From Enterobacteriaceae bacterium B14 (lineage in GTDB: Bacteria; Pseudomonadota; Gammaproteobacteria; Enterobacterales; Enterobacteriaceae), in contig DF158882.1 of the NCBI GenBank assembly GCA_000307305.1, forward strand, positions 159,450-223,449: 64,000 bases of DNA, read 5' to 3'. Below the pieces are notes generated by a model. The model saw only the letters and a program-made list of their open reading frames with translations. It did not search any database and had not been told where the DNA came from. The translations under genes were made by a program, and so were the position numbers. This document shows positions 1 through 9,614 of the stretch, in pieces. Each line of letters begins with the position of its first letter. Position 1 is the stretch's first letter.

Positions 1-131
1 ATTGGAAGGGCTAATAGTTCATTAGGGATAGCCGGCAAATAGTGTTTGAGGTTGCTTGTGTAGCCGTAATTTTTCAGCCTGTTGAGGCTCATAATTCTCA
101 AAGTATGCTTTGCTTCATGTTTAATAAACAT
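1..131 (-). CDS. Possible partial ORF at left edge, unrecognised
   Basis: An open frame runs on the minus strand from an ATG at 131 down to the window edge (about 43 codons, beginning MFIKHEAKHTLR). It has no convincing ribosome binding site and I do not recognise the product. The ATG lies inside a short palindrome (ATGTTT...AAACAT) at 117-131. It could be the start of a neighbouring gene or chance; the stretch otherwise holds only the upstream region of maeB. Confidence 0.2.
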   Translation of the reverse strand, partial: MFIKHEAKHTLRIMSLNRLKNYGYTSNLKHYLPAIPNELLALP

Positions 132-199
132 TTTCATCACTATAATGGGCAAAATTATTATCTTTTTACCAACATATAATGCGCATTAAGGATTTCAAG

Positions 200-2479
200 A
201 TGGATGAGCAGTTGAAGCAAAGTGCCCGCGATTTTCACCAATACCCTGTTCCCGGCAAAATTCAAGTTGTACCTACCAAGCCGTTAGCAACTCAACGTGA
301 TTTGGCACTCGCTTACTCCCCAGGTGTCGCTGTTCCTTGCTTAGATATTGCAGCCGATCCTCTAGCCTCTTATAAATACACTTCTCGTGGCAATTTGGTG
401 GCGGTGATTTCCAACGGCACTGCTGTACTAGGGTTGGGCAATATTGGTGCGTTGGCTGGCAAGCCTGTCATGGAAGGGAAAGGCGTTTTATTTAAGAAAT
501 TTGCGGGTGTTGATGTTTTTGATATTGAAATTGATGAAACAGATCCTGACAAATTGATCGACATTATTGCTTCTTTAGAACCGACTTTTGGTGGCATTAA
601 CTTAGAAGATATTAAGGCACCAGAGTGCTTCTACATTGAAAAAAAATTGCGTGAGCGCATGGGTATTCCTGTATTTCACGATGATCAACACGGCACCGCG
701 ATTATCTGTACCGCTGCCGTCTTAAACGGTTTGCGTGTTGTTGAGAAGAATATCTCTGATGTCACTTTAGTTGTCTCTGGTGCGGGTGCATCGGCGACGG
801 CTTGTATGAACTTGTTGGTCGCGTTGGGGCTACAGCGTAGAAATATCACAGTGTGTGATTCTCGTGGCGTTATCTTCAAGGGCCGCGATGAGGATATGCC
901 AGAGAGCAAGGCTCAGTACGCGATCGACGATAATGGTAAACGCACGTTGGCTGATGCTATCCCCGGTGCGGATATTTTCCTTGGCTGTTCAGGCCCTGGC
1001 GTATTAACGCAGGATATGGTGAAAACCATGGGGGATAAGCCTCTGATCCTCGCGTTGGCTAACCCAGAGCCAGAGATTTTGCCGCCGCTGGCAAAAGCAG
1101 TTCGTCCTGATGCCATTATCTGTACTGGGCGCTCTGATTATCCGAATCAGGTAAACAATGTTCTGTGTTTCCCATTCATCTTCCGTGGTGCATTAGACGT
1201 TGGTGCAACCACCATCAACGAAGAGATGAAACTGGCTTGTGTACATGCTATCGCTGATCTGGCCTTAGCGGAGCAAAGCGAAGTGGTGGCATCGGCTTAT
1301 GGGGATAATCAGGATCTCTCTTTTGGGCCGGAATACATTATTCCTAAGCCATTTGACCCACGCTTGATCGTGAAAATTGCGCCAGCTGTGGCAAAAGCGG
1401 CAATGGATTCCGGTGTTGCCCAACGTCCAATTGAAGATTGGGCGGCCTATGAAGAGCAGCTTATGCAGTTTGTTTACAAGACGAACTTGTTTATGAAGCC
1501 TATCTTCAGTCAGGCGAAGAAAGAGATGAAGCGCGTCGTTCTAGCAGAAGGCGAGGAGGAGCGCGTACTGCATGCTACGCAAGAGATGGTATCGCAAAAG
1601 TTAGGCTATCCTATTCTGATCGGGCGTCCAAGCGTCATCGAAATGCGCTTGAAAAAGCTAGGCCTACAAATCGTTCCGGGTAAAGACTTTGATATCGTGA
1701 ATAACGAGTCAGACCCACGCTTTAAAGAGTACTGGACCGAGTATCACCAGATGATGAAACGTCGGGGTATCTCTCAGGAAAAAGCCCAGCGTGCCGTTAT
1801 CAGCAATCCGACCTTGATTGGTTCTATCATGGTGAACCGTGGCGAAGCCGATGCGATGATTTGCGGCACCATTGGGACTTATCATGAGCATTTTAGCGTT
1901 GTAGAAGAGGTCTTTGGCTATCGTGAAGGCCGTCACGTAGCAGGGGCGATGAATGCGCTGTTACTGCCAAGCGGCAATACGTTTATTGCCGATACCTATG
2001 TAAATGAAGACCCAACGCCTGAGCAGCTCGCCGAGATTACGCTAATGGCTGCGGAAACCGTGCGTCGCTTCGGTATTGAGCCGAAAGTAGCTCTGCTCTC
2101 TCACTCTAGCTTTGGTACATCTAATGGCCCGAGCGCAGTAAAAATGCGTCAGACGTTGGCTCTGTTAAAAGAGATGGAGCCAGGGTTAGAGATTGATGGT
2201 GAGATGCATGGTGATGCGGCATTGGTTGAAAGCATCCGTAACGATCTAATGCCTGATAGCCCGCTGAAGGGGCCTGCGAATATTTTGGTCATGCCAAATA
2301 TGGAGGCTGCGCGTATCAGTTATAACTTACTGCGAGTTTCCTCTTCTGAAGGGGTCACTGTGGGGCCGGTGCTGATGGGTGTGGCTAAACCTGTTCATAT
2401 TTTAACGCCAGTGGCATCTGTGCGCCGCATTGTTAATATGGTGGCTTTAGCTGTTGTTGAGGCGCAAATTCAGCCATAA
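200..2479 (+). CDS. maeB: NADP-dependent malic enzyme MaeB
   Basis: Decarboxylates L-malate oxidatively to pyruvate, yielding NADPH in the cytosol for gluconeogenic growth. The protein has an N-terminal malic enzyme domain (about residues 1-160), a Rossmann NAD(P)-binding domain (to about 420) with the VVSGAGASA nucleotide loop, and a C-terminal phosphotransacetylase-like domain (about 430-759) thought to be regulatory. The frame is open from 179, but the ATG at 200 follows AAGGA with 7 nt spacing and gives [12 protein letters not shown], the standard MaeB N-terminus; the resulting 759 residues equal the E. coli length. It is monocistronic and is followed directly by a strong hairpin terminator. 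Confidence 0.97.
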   Translation: MDEQLKQSARDFHQYPVPGKIQVVPTKPLATQRDLALAYSPGVAVPCLDIAADPLASYKYTSRGNLVAVISNGTAVLGLGNIGALAGKPVMEGKGVLFKKFAGVDVFDIEIDETDPDKLIDIIASLEPTFGGINLEDIKAPECFYIEKKLRERMGIPVFHDDQHGTAIICTAAVLNGLRVVEKNISDVTLVVSGAGASATACMNLLVALGLQRRNITVCDSRGVIFKGRDEDMPESKAQYAIDDNGKRTLADAIPGADIFLGCSGPGVLTQDMVKTMGDKPLILALANPEPEILPPLAKAVRPDAIICTGRSDYPNQVNNVLCFPFIFRGALDVGATTINEEMKLACVHAIADLALAEQSEVVASAYGDNQDLSFGPEYIIPKPFDPRLIVKIAPAVAKAAMDSGVAQRPIEDWAAYEEQLMQFVYKTNLFMKPIFSQAKKEMKRVVLAEGEEERVLHATQEMVSQKLGYPILIGRPSVIEMRLKKLGLQIVPGKDFDIVNNESDPRFKEYWTEYHQMMKRRGISQEKAQRAVISNPTLIGSIMVNRGEADAMICGTIGTYHEHFSVVEEVFGYREGRHVAGAMNALLLPSGNTFIADTYVNEDPTPEQLAEITLMAAETVRRFGIEPKVALLSHSSFGTSNGPSAVKMRQTLALLKEMEPGLEIDGEMHGDAALVESIRNDLMPDSPLKGPANILVMPNMEAARISYNLLRVSSSEGVTVGPVLMGVAKPVHILTPVASVRRIVNMVALAVVEAQIQP

Positions 2480-2504
2480 CAGCTTGTTGTTATAAAGTGA
2501 CTCG

Positions 2505-2536
2505 TGCCCATTGAATCATTCAATGGGCATTTTTTT
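2505..2536 (+). terminator. Rho-independent terminator of maeB
   Basis: A hairpin with an uninterrupted 11-bp stem (TGCCCATTGAA paired with TTCAATGGGCA) and a 3-nt loop, followed by seven T residues, lies 25 nt after the maeB stop. Its A/T-rich flank could also serve yaiI, which ends at 2571 on the other strand. Confidence 0.85.
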
Positions 2537-2570
2537 ATCTGCGGTATTCTATGTTGCTCACCTGATGTGG

Positions 2571-3023
2571 CTAGTTTTTGGGGCGCTGTTGCAGCCATTT
2601 ATCCAATTCATTAGCAAACTGCTGGCGGTCTTTTTGATTTAACGTAGGTGGGCCACCGGTTTGAACACCGCTGGCGCGTAGTGTGTCCATAAAATCTCGC
2701 ATCGTCAGGCGTTCCCGAATGGTGGCGGGGGAGTAACGTTCGCCTCTAGGGTTGAGTGCCACGCCACCTTTTTCGAGCACTTCCGCGGCAAGTGGAATAT
2801 CAGCAGTAATGACTAAGTCTCCAGATTCAACGCGACGGACGATTTCATTATCGGCAACATCAAACCCAGCATGTACTTGAAGGCTGCGAATAAAAGGAGA
2901 GGGAGGCGTTTTTAAAGGTTGGTTTGCAACTAGAGTAACCATAATGCCGACCCGATCAGCTGCGCGGAAAAGAACTTCTTTTATGACATTAGGACAGGCG
3001 TCCGCATCGACCCAAATCTGCAT
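2571..3023 (-). CDS. yaiI: YaiI/YqxD family protein (UPF0178)
   Basis: A 150-residue cytosolic protein of the YaiI/YqxD family (UPF0178), which belongs to the NYN/PIN-like nuclease superfamily; its substrate is unknown. The N-terminal [12 protein letters not shown] motif carries the acidic residues of the predicted active site, and the conserved [23 protein letters not shown] and NPRGERY blocks are all present, so the gene is intact and of normal length (about 150). It stands alone between maeB and a MarR regulator, convergent with maeB. The family match is secure; the biochemical role is not established. Confidence 0.93.
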   Translation of the reverse strand: MQIWVDADACPNVIKEVLFRAADRVGIMVTLVANQPLKTPPSPFIRSLQVHAGFDVADNEIVRRVESGDLVITADIPLAAEVLEKGGVALNPRGERYSPATIRERLTMRDFMDTLRASGVQTGGPPTLNQKDRQQFANELDKWLQQRPKN

Positions 3024-3228
3024 AAGTTATCTTTTTATCTGTTTTACAGACGTTCATTCTAAGGCAAGGTTTTGCCTCTGTCCTCTATATATTACGCCGA
3101 GGTTGGAAACACGCTAACGATAGATATCGTTAGCGAGTGGAATGTTCATATTCTCAGAGGAGAGCGAACAGATAGGCTTTTACACCTCTGGATATCAATA
3201 TGCTATAGGTATGACGCTATCTTTAGGT

Positions 3229-3732
3229 TTAGCTATCATTTGAAACATCTAATCCTGCCAGTAGTTTATCGAGTAGGCGGTTCAATTCTTGCTGTTCATT
3301 TTGATCGAGTGGCCGAAGAACCTTTTTCTGGTTTTCAACGTGGGTGACAATAATTTCATTAATGAGTGATAGGCCTTTATCCGTGAGGGCGACCAAGGTA
3401 CCTCTACGGTCAGTCGGATGTTTGCGGCGTTCAATGAGATCTGCTTTTTCCAAATGGTCTATCCGATTTGTCATTCCACCGGATGAGATCATCATTGTTT
3501 CGTAGAGCTCCGTAGGTGTTAATGTGAAAGGGGCTCCGGAGCGACGGAGTGTAACCAGTACATCGAATTCACCTGACTGTAATCCATTAGATGCAATTAA
3601 AGGATTAAGGTGATCTCGGTTAATTAAAAGTGACGCTTCAGCTAAACTACCTAATACACACATGGGAAATGGATCGAGATCCGGTCTTTCTTTTCGCCAT
3701 TGGTGCATCGCGCGAGTCGCACGGGTAATCAT
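3229..3732 (-). CDS. MarR family transcriptional regulator
   Basis: A 167-residue regulator with the MarR winged-helix layout: N-terminal dimerisation helix, recognition region around LTPTELYETMMISSGGMTNR (residues about 72-91), and the wing motif DRRGTLVALTDKG (about 109-121) typical of the family. The ATG at 3732 is preceded by AAGGAGG at good spacing. MarR proteins repress genes for efflux, aromatic compound handling or oxidative stress and often their own gene. No dedicated target is adjacent; the next gene, ypeA, is 521 nt away and divergent. A perfect 16-bp palindrome at 3926-3941 in that gap is a candidate operator. The ligand is unknown. Confidence 0.9.
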   Translation of the reverse strand: MITRATRAMHQWRKERPDLDPFPMCVLGSLAEASLLINRDHLNPLIASNGLQSGEFDVLVTLRRSGAPFTLTPTELYETMMISSGGMTNRIDHLEKADLIERRKHPTDRRGTLVALTDKGLSLINEIIVTHVENQKKVLRPLDQNEQQELNRLLDKLLAGLDVSNDS

Positions 3733-4253
3733 ATTTTCCTCCTTAAGTATCTTGATTGAAAGATTTATTATGTTAATCTATCCCGTTGTATTTATTGGTA
3801 TTCAGAGTGTTCGTAGGGTTTTATATTATGTCGCCCTTTTAGCTACGTCATCTTAGAAGTACTAATTAATCATGCTTATTCCTTATTTATTTGTTGAGAG
3901 TGAGAGCTTTGTTGGATTTAATTGCTAACTTAGCTAAGTTAACAACACTTAATTATGTGATTAATATCACGCTTTTATTTTGAGATATTTGAGAAAAAGG
4001 TAATTCTTATTAATCATTTCTGAGTGTGTCATGCCGATATATAGGATTTTTTTATAAGCTTTTTACTTAATAAATTAACCAAAATTAATGTGAATTTTTA
4101 CTATTGTATTTTAGTGCCTAATTTTTAATCTAGTCCATTGATTCATTTCCTTCTTGAGATTTCCCTCTACTGAAGAACTCGCGCTTTGTGATGCGACTTC
4201 ACATATTTTGAGTATAATTACTTATTATCAATTGCATTACTGCGGTGGGATGA
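3733..4253. promoter_or_regulatory. AT-rich intergenic region between divergent marR and ypeA
   Basis: This 521-nt gap separates the divergent MarR gene and ypeA and must hold both promoters. It is very AT-rich and has no coding frame that I can support. The only structured element I can point to is the 16-bp palindrome listed separately at 3926-3941. Confidence 0.5.
3926..3941. promoter_or_regulatory. Perfect 16-bp palindrome, candidate MarR-family operator
   Basis: TAACTTAGCTAAGTTA is fully self-complementary. MarR/SlyA regulators bind AT-rich palindromes of this length and composition (the SlyA consensus is TTAGCAAGCTAA), and the site lies about 195 nt upstream of a marR-type gene. Palindromicity is seen directly; the assignment to this regulator is inference. 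Confidence 0.35.
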
Positions 4254-4679
4254 ATGGATATCCGCATATATCGACAAGATGACCTTGAAGAAGTAATCAC
4301 TCTTTGGGAGCGCTGCGATCTGCTGCGCCCGTGGAACGATCCTGAAACAGATATTGAACGAAAACAGAATCAGGGGGCGGATCTTTTTCTTATCGCAGAG
4401 GCCGCAGGAGAAGTCGTTGGCACATTGATGGGCGGCTACGATGGGCATCGCGGCTGGGCGAACTATCTTGCCGTTCATCCTGATTTTCGTGGACGTGGTA
4501 TTGCCAATGCCTTAATGAGCCGCTTAGAGAAAAAGCTTATCGCCAGAGGTTGCCCTAAGCTACAACTCTTAGTCAGAGATGATAATGACGCGGTACTCGC
4601 CATGTATGAAAAACTGGGCTACGAGATACAAGATACCGTCTGTTTAGGTAAGCGGCTCATCGAAGATCAGGAATATTAA
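4254..4679 (+). CDS. ypeA: GNAT family acetyltransferase YpeA
   Basis: A 141-residue single-domain GCN5-related N-acetyltransferase. The acetyl-CoA pyrophosphate-binding loop motif is visible as [13 protein letters not shown] (about residues 81-93), and the conserved C-terminal [10 protein letters not shown] tail is that of E. coli YpeA, which has the same length. It presumably transfers an acetyl group to an amine, but the physiological acceptor is not known. It is monocistronic and ends in a bidirectional terminator shared with cycA. Confidence 0.95.
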   Translation: MDIRIYRQDDLEEVITLWERCDLLRPWNDPETDIERKQNQGADLFLIAEAAGEVVGTLMGGYDGHRGWANYLAVHPDFRGRGIANALMSRLEKKLIARGCPKLQLLVRDDNDAVLAMYEKLGYEIQDTVCLGKRLIEDQEY

Positions 4680-4732
4680 TATCGCAATCAGCTTCAAGTT
4701 ATAATGTGTCGACCTGACAGATCAGTGAAAAC

Positions 4733-4764
4733 AAAAAGCCCGCATATAAAAATGCGGGCTTTTT
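4733..4764. terminator. Bidirectional terminator between ypeA and cycA
   Basis: Symmetric hairpin: AAAAAGCCCGCAT pairs with ATGCGGGCTTTTT around a short A-rich loop. The A-run on one side and T-run on the other make it functional in both directions, as expected between two convergent genes. Confidence 0.9.
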
Positions 4765-4799
4765 GTTTAATAGCCATTCCGTCACCAGAATGGAGGTTA

Positions 4800-6212
4800 T
4801 TATTTGATTAATTTACGCTTTTTGTTTTTTAAAGCCAGATAAGAGATACCTAGAATAATAAACCAGATTGGCGTCACGATCAGCGCTTCACGCGTATCAG
4901 CTTCTAGCGTTAACAGCACTAATACTACTGCGAAGAAGAGGATACATGCCCATGACATAAAGATCCCCGCAGGCATTTTATAGATAGACTTTTTGTGCAG
5001 CTCTGGGCGGTTACGGCGATAAACCAGATAGGAGCACATAATGATCGTCCATACAAACATGAACAGAATCGCAGATACTGTGGTGACCAGTGTGAATGCA
5101 GTTACCACATTAGGCACCAGATAGATCAGCACCACGCCACCGAGCAGGCAGATGCAGGAGAATGTCAGGCCAGTTGACGGTACTGAGCGGCGAGACAAAC
5201 GGGCAAAGCTCGCGGGTGCATCACCTTCTTGAGCTAAACCATACAGCATACGGCTCGTTGAGAAGACACCGCTGTTAGCAGAAGAAGCCGCAGAGGTTAA
5301 TACAACGAAGTTAATCACACCAGCAGCGGCAGGTAAGCCCGCTAACACGAAGAGCTCAACAAAAGGGCTTTTATCGGCAACAACAGAACTCCATGGTGTC
5401 ACAGACATAATCACAATCAGTGAGAAGACATAGAACATGATGATACGCAGTGGAATAGAGTTAATCGCTCGGGGCAATACTCTCTCAGGGTCTTTGGTTT
5501 CTGCTGCTGTAGTACCAACCAGCTCAATGCCTACAAAGGCAAATACGGCTATCTGGAATCCGGCAAAGAAACCAGTGATCCCTTTCGGGAACATTCCACC
5601 ATGCTCCCACAGATTTGAAAATGAAGCGACGCTGCCTGAAGGAGAGTGAAAGCTGATCGCAACGAGGCCAATACCAACGATAATCAGGCCGATAATGGCG
5701 ACTATCTTGATCATGGCAAACCAGAACTCCATCTCGCCAAACATTTTTACTGTGGCTAAATTCAGCGTCAGTAGTAACAGAACGCAGAGTAGAGAGGCTA
5801 TCCAGTGAGAGAGGCCAGGGAACCAGAACTGCGCGTAAGCCGAAATAGCCACCACGTCAGCAATACCCGTAACGACCCAGCAAAACCAGTAAGTCCATCC
5901 GGTGAAGAAACCTGCCCAAGGGCCTAACAAGTCTGCGGCAAAATCGCTGAAAGATTTATAGTTTAGGTTTGAAAGCAGAAGCTCACCCATCGCACGCATC
6001 ACGAAGAACAGCATGAAACCAATAATCATATAGACAAAAATGATGGATGGCCCAGCCAAGCTGATCGTTTTACCAGACCCCATAAATAAGCCTGTTCCAA
6101 TGGCACCACCAATGGCGATTAATTGAATATGCCTGTTTGTTAAATTGCGCTGTAAGTGCTCGTTTTTAGGCGCCTCTTCGGGCTCTTCCTCTATTTTTAC
6201 TTGATCAACCAT
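4800..6212 (-). CDS. cycA: D-serine/D-alanine/glycine:proton symporter CycA
   Basis: An inner-membrane permease of the amino acid-polyamine-organocation superfamily that imports glycine, D-alanine, D-serine and related small amino acids. The first helix motif NLTNRHIQLIAIGGAIGTG and the later AVFAFVGIELVG and TSAASSANSGVFSTSRML blocks are those of E. coli CycA, with about 12 membrane segments. The open frame extends upstream to 6329, but the internal ATG at 6212 (MVDQVKIEE) reproduces the E. coli start and gives 470 residues, exactly the E. coli length. The 287-nt gap upstream (6213-6499) should hold its promoter and a leader; in E. coli that leader is a GcvB small RNA target, which I did not verify here. 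Confidence 0.95.
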   Translation of the reverse strand: MVDQVKIEEEPEEAPKNEHLQRNLTNRHIQLIAIGGAIGTGLFMGSGKTISLAGPSIIFVYMIIGFMLFFVMRAMGELLLSNLNYKSFSDFAADLLGPWAGFFTGWTYWFCWVVTGIADVVAISAYAQFWFPGLSHWIASLLCVLLLLTLNLATVKMFGEMEFWFAMIKIVAIIGLIIVGIGLVAISFHSPSGSVASFSNLWEHGGMFPKGITGFFAGFQIAVFAFVGIELVGTTAAETKDPERVLPRAINSIPLRIIMFYVFSLIVIMSVTPWSSVVADKSPFVELFVLAGLPAAAGVINFVVLTSAASSANSGVFSTSRMLYGLAQEGDAPASFARLSRRSVPSTGLTFSCICLLGGVVLIYLVPNVVTAFTLVTTVSAILFMFVWTIIMCSYLVYRRNRPELHKKSIYKMPAGIFMSWACILFFAVVLVLLTLEADTREALIVTPIWFIILGISYLALKNKKRKLIK

Positions 6213-6499
6213 ATTTACACCCTGTTCCTGTCGTGTTCGAGTTAGGGCAAGCAGGCTCTGATAAATGGCCCTTTGATGAAAAATCTGCCCAGAATAGAAA
6301 GATATAGGAGAGAAGAGGGACCCGTGCAAGACAGGAAAGTAAGAAAAGGTTTCTTTTGCTAAAAATAATTAACATTTTGTGATCAATGTAATAACAATTT
6401 GTAAGGGGTAGCTCTTCGTCACATCTCTAAACAACACATTTGTAATAGGGCGCTGGTGTATATCGCCAGCCCCTAAGATGAAAAAGTATCGAGTGAAAT

Positions 6500-6934
6500 C
6501 TAGCGATAAGCTTTGTTAGCGATGACCGAGTATTTACCACTACCCAATAACATGATGCTGAGACAACCTAAAACATAAAGTGCTTGATTCTCGACCATCC
6601 ATGCACCGACGGGGCTAAGTTGGAAGAGATTGCCTGTTTCAAGCATTAACACAGCGACCAGTACGGTAATCCCCATAATAAAGGCGGCAGGCCGAGTAAA
6701 AATACCTAAAATAATCAGGATAGGTGCAACGATTTCACCGATGTAGGTACCGTAAGCAATAAAGCTTGGAATATGGGCTGCATTTAGCATATCAGCAATC
6801 CAACCTACGCCATGTTGAACTTTAGCAACGCCGTGAAAAAGCATGAGTATTGCGAACGTTAAACGTAGTAAAAGCCTGCCGCCATCGGGATGGTCGGTCA
6901 ATTTAGTAAACCACTGATTTAAATTAGCGAACAT
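6500..6934 (-). CDS. DoxX family inner-membrane protein
   Basis: A 144-residue four-helix membrane protein of the DoxX family. Hydrophobic segments lie at roughly 22-40, 59-78, 84-102 and 113-133, and the first contains the family signature FAILMLFHGVAKVQHG. AAGGATC precedes the ATG at 6934. DoxX-like proteins are linked in some organisms to thiosulfate:quinone oxidoreductase or redox/thiol stress, but most enterobacterial members are uncharacterised and nothing in the neighbourhood narrows the function. It is a single-gene unit. Confidence 0.85.
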   Translation of the reverse strand: MFANLNQWFTKLTDHPDGGRLLLRLTFAILMLFHGVAKVQHGVGWIADMLNAAHIPSFIAYGTYIGEIVAPILIILGIFTRPAAFIMGITVLVAVLMLETGNLFQLSPVGAWMVENQALYVLGCLSIMLLGSGKYSVIANKAYR

Positions 6935-7308
6935 AATTGATCCTTTAATTACTCTTGCAGTGAGAAAGATAACGCTGTGGGTATTTGTCTATTGTTGTTA
7001 TGTCTGAAAAAGGATGCTCTAGATTTATCTATAGATATTGGGGATAAACCCTAATGCGTAGGGACAGTTATTATAGCTACGCTTTAAAATTTTTTTCCTT
7101 TCTTATCTGGTGAAATGGTGAGATTGATAACATAAAATTTTGTTTAAATGAGAAAATGCAGTTCTATCCATATTCTTGGCTCTCTTTTCTCCTTATTCTT
7201 ACGATAGGCGATAGATGCTGCCTTGTGCATAATGCTGCGTGGTTTATCCAGGCGATAAATAACAGTCTTACACCTTCAATTAATTGAGTGAAAAATAACG
7301 AAAGCAAT
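6935..7308. promoter_or_regulatory. Intergenic region between divergent doxX-type gene and yfeZ
   Basis: A 374-nt AT-rich gap that must contain the promoters of the flanking divergent genes. I see no open frame, strong hairpin or clear operator in it. Confidence 0.4.
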
Positions 7309-7779
7309 ATGAGTGAGAGCACAAGAGTGAAACAGACGTTTTATACACCGGATGATTTTGATCGACACGGAATGCTGCAATTGCCTTGGCTATTTTGGGG
7401 CATTTTAATCCTTCAGGCGCGTACTTGCCTACTGTTTCTTATTGCTGGCGCATCACGTTCCAACGGACAGGAGATATTGAGCCTATTTTACCCCGACACC
7501 CAGTTATTCTGGACAGGAATGGCCTTTGGGTTACCCGCACTGCTGAGTTTAGTTATGGCGATGAGAAGGCATTTGTGGCCTAAGTTATGGCGATGCTGGC
7601 GTTGGGTATTAGTGGTATCAGTTACAGTGACGATAGGTGCTCAAGGGAATAAGCTGTGGCAATCCGCAGTTATACAGGAGTGGGACATTATCTTACTGCT
7701 GTTGGATATTGCGGCATTGGCCTATTTGGTGATGAACCACAGATTGGCTGACTGCTTTAAACCTCATGAAACACTCTAG
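7309..7779 (+). CDS. yfeZ: Inner-membrane protein YfeZ (DUF2919)
   Basis: A 156-residue membrane protein of the DUF2919 family. It has the conserved N-terminal pattern YTPDDFDRHG followed by LPWLFWGILILQARTC, then about four hydrophobic segments and a C-terminal NHRLADCF motif, as in E. coli YfeZ. The frame is open from a GTG at 7288; I prefer the ATG at 7309 because the family's conserved sequence begins close after it, although neither start has a strong ribosome binding site. Position beside ypeA and upstream of yfeY and yfeX matches E. coli order. Function unknown. Confidence 0.85.
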   Translation: MSESTRVKQTFYTPDDFDRHGMLQLPWLFWGILILQARTCLLFLIAGASRSNGQEILSLFYPDTQLFWTGMAFGLPALLSLVMAMRRHLWPKLWRCWRWVLVVSVTVTIGAQGNKLWQSAVIQEWDIILLLLDIAALAYLVMNHRLADCFKPHETL

Positions 7780-7847
7780 TTTTTTCACCGATTGGTAGGC
7801 ATCAAAATTCTTTATTCGATGCCTTTCTACTTGATTAAGCTGTGTCA

Positions 7848-8555
7848 TTAATTTGTGGACGATTGCAGCGCTAAATCGATATACCAATTTCTGCCATCAA
7901 ACGTCTCTTCACCAGCTTGCGTCACGACAGGCTGTGTAAACATCGGCCCATCAGTGCTGAATGTATGGAATTCACCGTATTCTGCACAGCGGTCGATGCC
8001 CTCTGGCAAGCTATCTAGCAGAGCCGTTGTCATGACCTTCCCCAAATATGTTCTCGCGAGCCGTGTGCTATCTACAGCGACAATGGTCGTTTGATAACCT
8101 AATGCTAAAAACGCCTCCGTTATCGCCTCTGGTGTATTACCCCAAAGTGGATAAACGCCATTAATGCCATATTGCTGGTTTAAGTTCTCTCTGTAGGCTT
8201 TAACATCCTCCAGATGAATATCACCATACATCACATCGACAATGCCTTGCTGGCTCATTGAGCGATAAAATTGTCCGATTTTTTCATCGTAATCCGTATA
8301 GGCGTGGCCGCGCTTATCATGCAGCTCTAAAATATGTAGCGGCAGGTTTAATGAGTCAGCTTGTGCTTGCATCACCTCTCTGCGAATATTGTGCGCTGTA
8401 GAACGCCCTGTATTCGCATTAAATGTGGTCATTAGTCCAACGGGTTGGTAGTGTCTGAATTCAGGGCTATACCGTAATCGGTGCAGTGCTAGCGTGGCAT
8501 CTTTTCCACCAGATGTGGCGATCATGATTTTACGTTTTGGTGATGAGGAACTCAT
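7848..8555 (-). CDS. Dph6/MJ0570-like N-type ATP pyrophosphatase
   Basis: A 235-residue cytosolic protein with the N-type ATP pyrophosphatase signature TSGGKDATLALHR at residues 14-26, and the family-specific blocks GDIHLEDVKAYRE and GVYPLWG. In eukaryotes and archaea the homologue (Dph6) amidates diphthine on elongation factor 2; bacteria lack diphthamide, so the bacterial substrate must be something else and is unknown. The start at 8555 has GGATAAC before the ATG. It is divergent from the lipoprotein gene at 8652 and convergent with yfeZ, so it looks like an independent insertion into the yfe gene order. Confidence 0.85.
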   Translation of the reverse strand: MSSSSPKRKIMIATSGGKDATLALHRLRYSPEFRHYQPVGLMTTFNANTGRSTAHNIRREVMQAQADSLNLPLHILELHDKRGHAYTDYDEKIGQFYRSMSQQGIVDVMYGDIHLEDVKAYRENLNQQYGINGVYPLWGNTPEAITEAFLALGYQTTIVAVDSTRLARTYLGKVMTTALLDSLPEGIDRCAEYGEFHTFSTDGPMFTQPVVTQAGEETFDGRNWYIDLALQSSTN

Positions 8556-8651
8556 GTTATCCAGCCTTGTCTATCACACAGCGTTAAGTTGAAGAGTGAA
8601 GTGTAACATTCATTGCGTTTATCACGCCTGTTTGCCATTTATGGAGGAGCT

Positions 8652-9491
8652 ATGCGCTTTCCTTATCTGCCTGTTTTAACACTGTTATTTGTTGTGGGTT
8701 GTTCCCCATCAGAATCCCCCCCCTCTGAGGTAACAGGAAGTTTTGCTGAAGCAGCTGCTGCAACGGAGTCGAAGAGTGCTGGTGGGGCAGAGGAAGAACG
8801 CAACCGCTATATGGCTTATCAGCACGATCTTCGTATCAAGACTGAAACCGACAAGATCGGAACATTATTTAAAGAGGCTCAGGCCGCCTGTCAAAAAATG
8901 GTTGATGAAGCCTGCGTTGTTTTAGAGTCTCAGCTAAGTAGTGAATATGGCGTTTCGGCGTCGTTTCGCTTTCGTGCTAAAGCGGCAGGAATACAGAAAT
9001 TGGTTGTGCTCTTCGGCAAGCAAGGATCGGTGCTTAATCAATCGACAACGGCTGATGACTTAACGAGGCCTATTGGGGATTCAGCCAGAAAACTCGCGAT
9101 GCTGGAAGATTACCGCAATAAGCTGAATGTGTTGTTAAAGAGTGAAAACACAGATATTGAGTCACTGATAAGAATCAACCAAGAGCTGGCGAGTGTTCAA
9201 AGTGATATTGAATCTCTGACTGGCGAGCGCTCGGGGATGATGGCGCGGGTTGAAACAGAAATTCTCAGTGTCAATATTACGTCTAATAATCCTAGTCAAC
9301 CACGCCGCTCTATTGCAGATGCATTTTCCGATTTTATCCCCAATCTCACCGAAGCCGTGGCGAATATTGTGGTCGCACTGGCTTACATTATCCCTTGGGG
9401 CATACTGTTTTTATTGGTGACATGGGTAATAGTTAACCTTTTGAAGCGTATAAGAAAGTCTGTATTGAAGAAAAATAAGAGTGCTGAGTAG
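8652..9491 (+). CDS. DUF4349-type lipoprotein with C-terminal membrane helix
   Basis: A 279-residue protein that opens with a lipoprotein signal peptide (MRFPYLPVLTLLFVVGC, lipobox VVGC), has a charged periplasmic region with a coiled-coil stretch about residues 150-200, and ends with a hydrophobic segment (about 238-265) followed by a lysine/arginine-rich tail. This architecture and the end motif SRRSIADAF-like followed by IPWGILFLLVTW fit DUF4349 proteins, whose role is unknown. The frame is open from a TTG at 8613; the ATG at 8652 follows GGAGGA and starts exactly at the signal peptide. It precedes yfeY by 123 nt and is not part of the E. coli yfe order. Confidence 0.8.
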   Translation: MRFPYLPVLTLLFVVGCSPSESPPSEVTGSFAEAAAATESKSAGGAEEERNRYMAYQHDLRIKTETDKIGTLFKEAQAACQKMVDEACVVLESQLSSEYGVSASFRFRAKAAGIQKLVVLFGKQGSVLNQSTTADDLTRPIGDSARKLAMLEDYRNKLNVLLKSENTDIESLIRINQELASVQSDIESLTGERSGMMARVETEILSVNITSNNPSQPRRSIADAFSDFIPNLTEAVANIVVALAYIIPWGILFLLVTWVIVNLLKRIRKSVLKKNKSAE

Positions 9492-9614
9492 AATGACGAC
9501 ACTTTTGTGTTAAAAAACAAAGCAAATGGTTATCGCTAAATAGCATAGCGGCCCAAATTTTTGCCAGAGTGCAATTTAATCATGCACTAATTGCCATTCA
9601 TCAAGGAGTTAATA

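Noticed and set aside
3072-3347. 91-codon plus-strand ORF overlapping the end of the MarR gene
   Set aside because: No ribosome binding site, no family resemblance, and it overlaps a well-supported gene.
6449-6473. Hairpin-like sequence between the doxX-type gene and cycA
   Set aside because: The stem has a mismatch and no T-run in either direction, so it is not convincing as a terminator.
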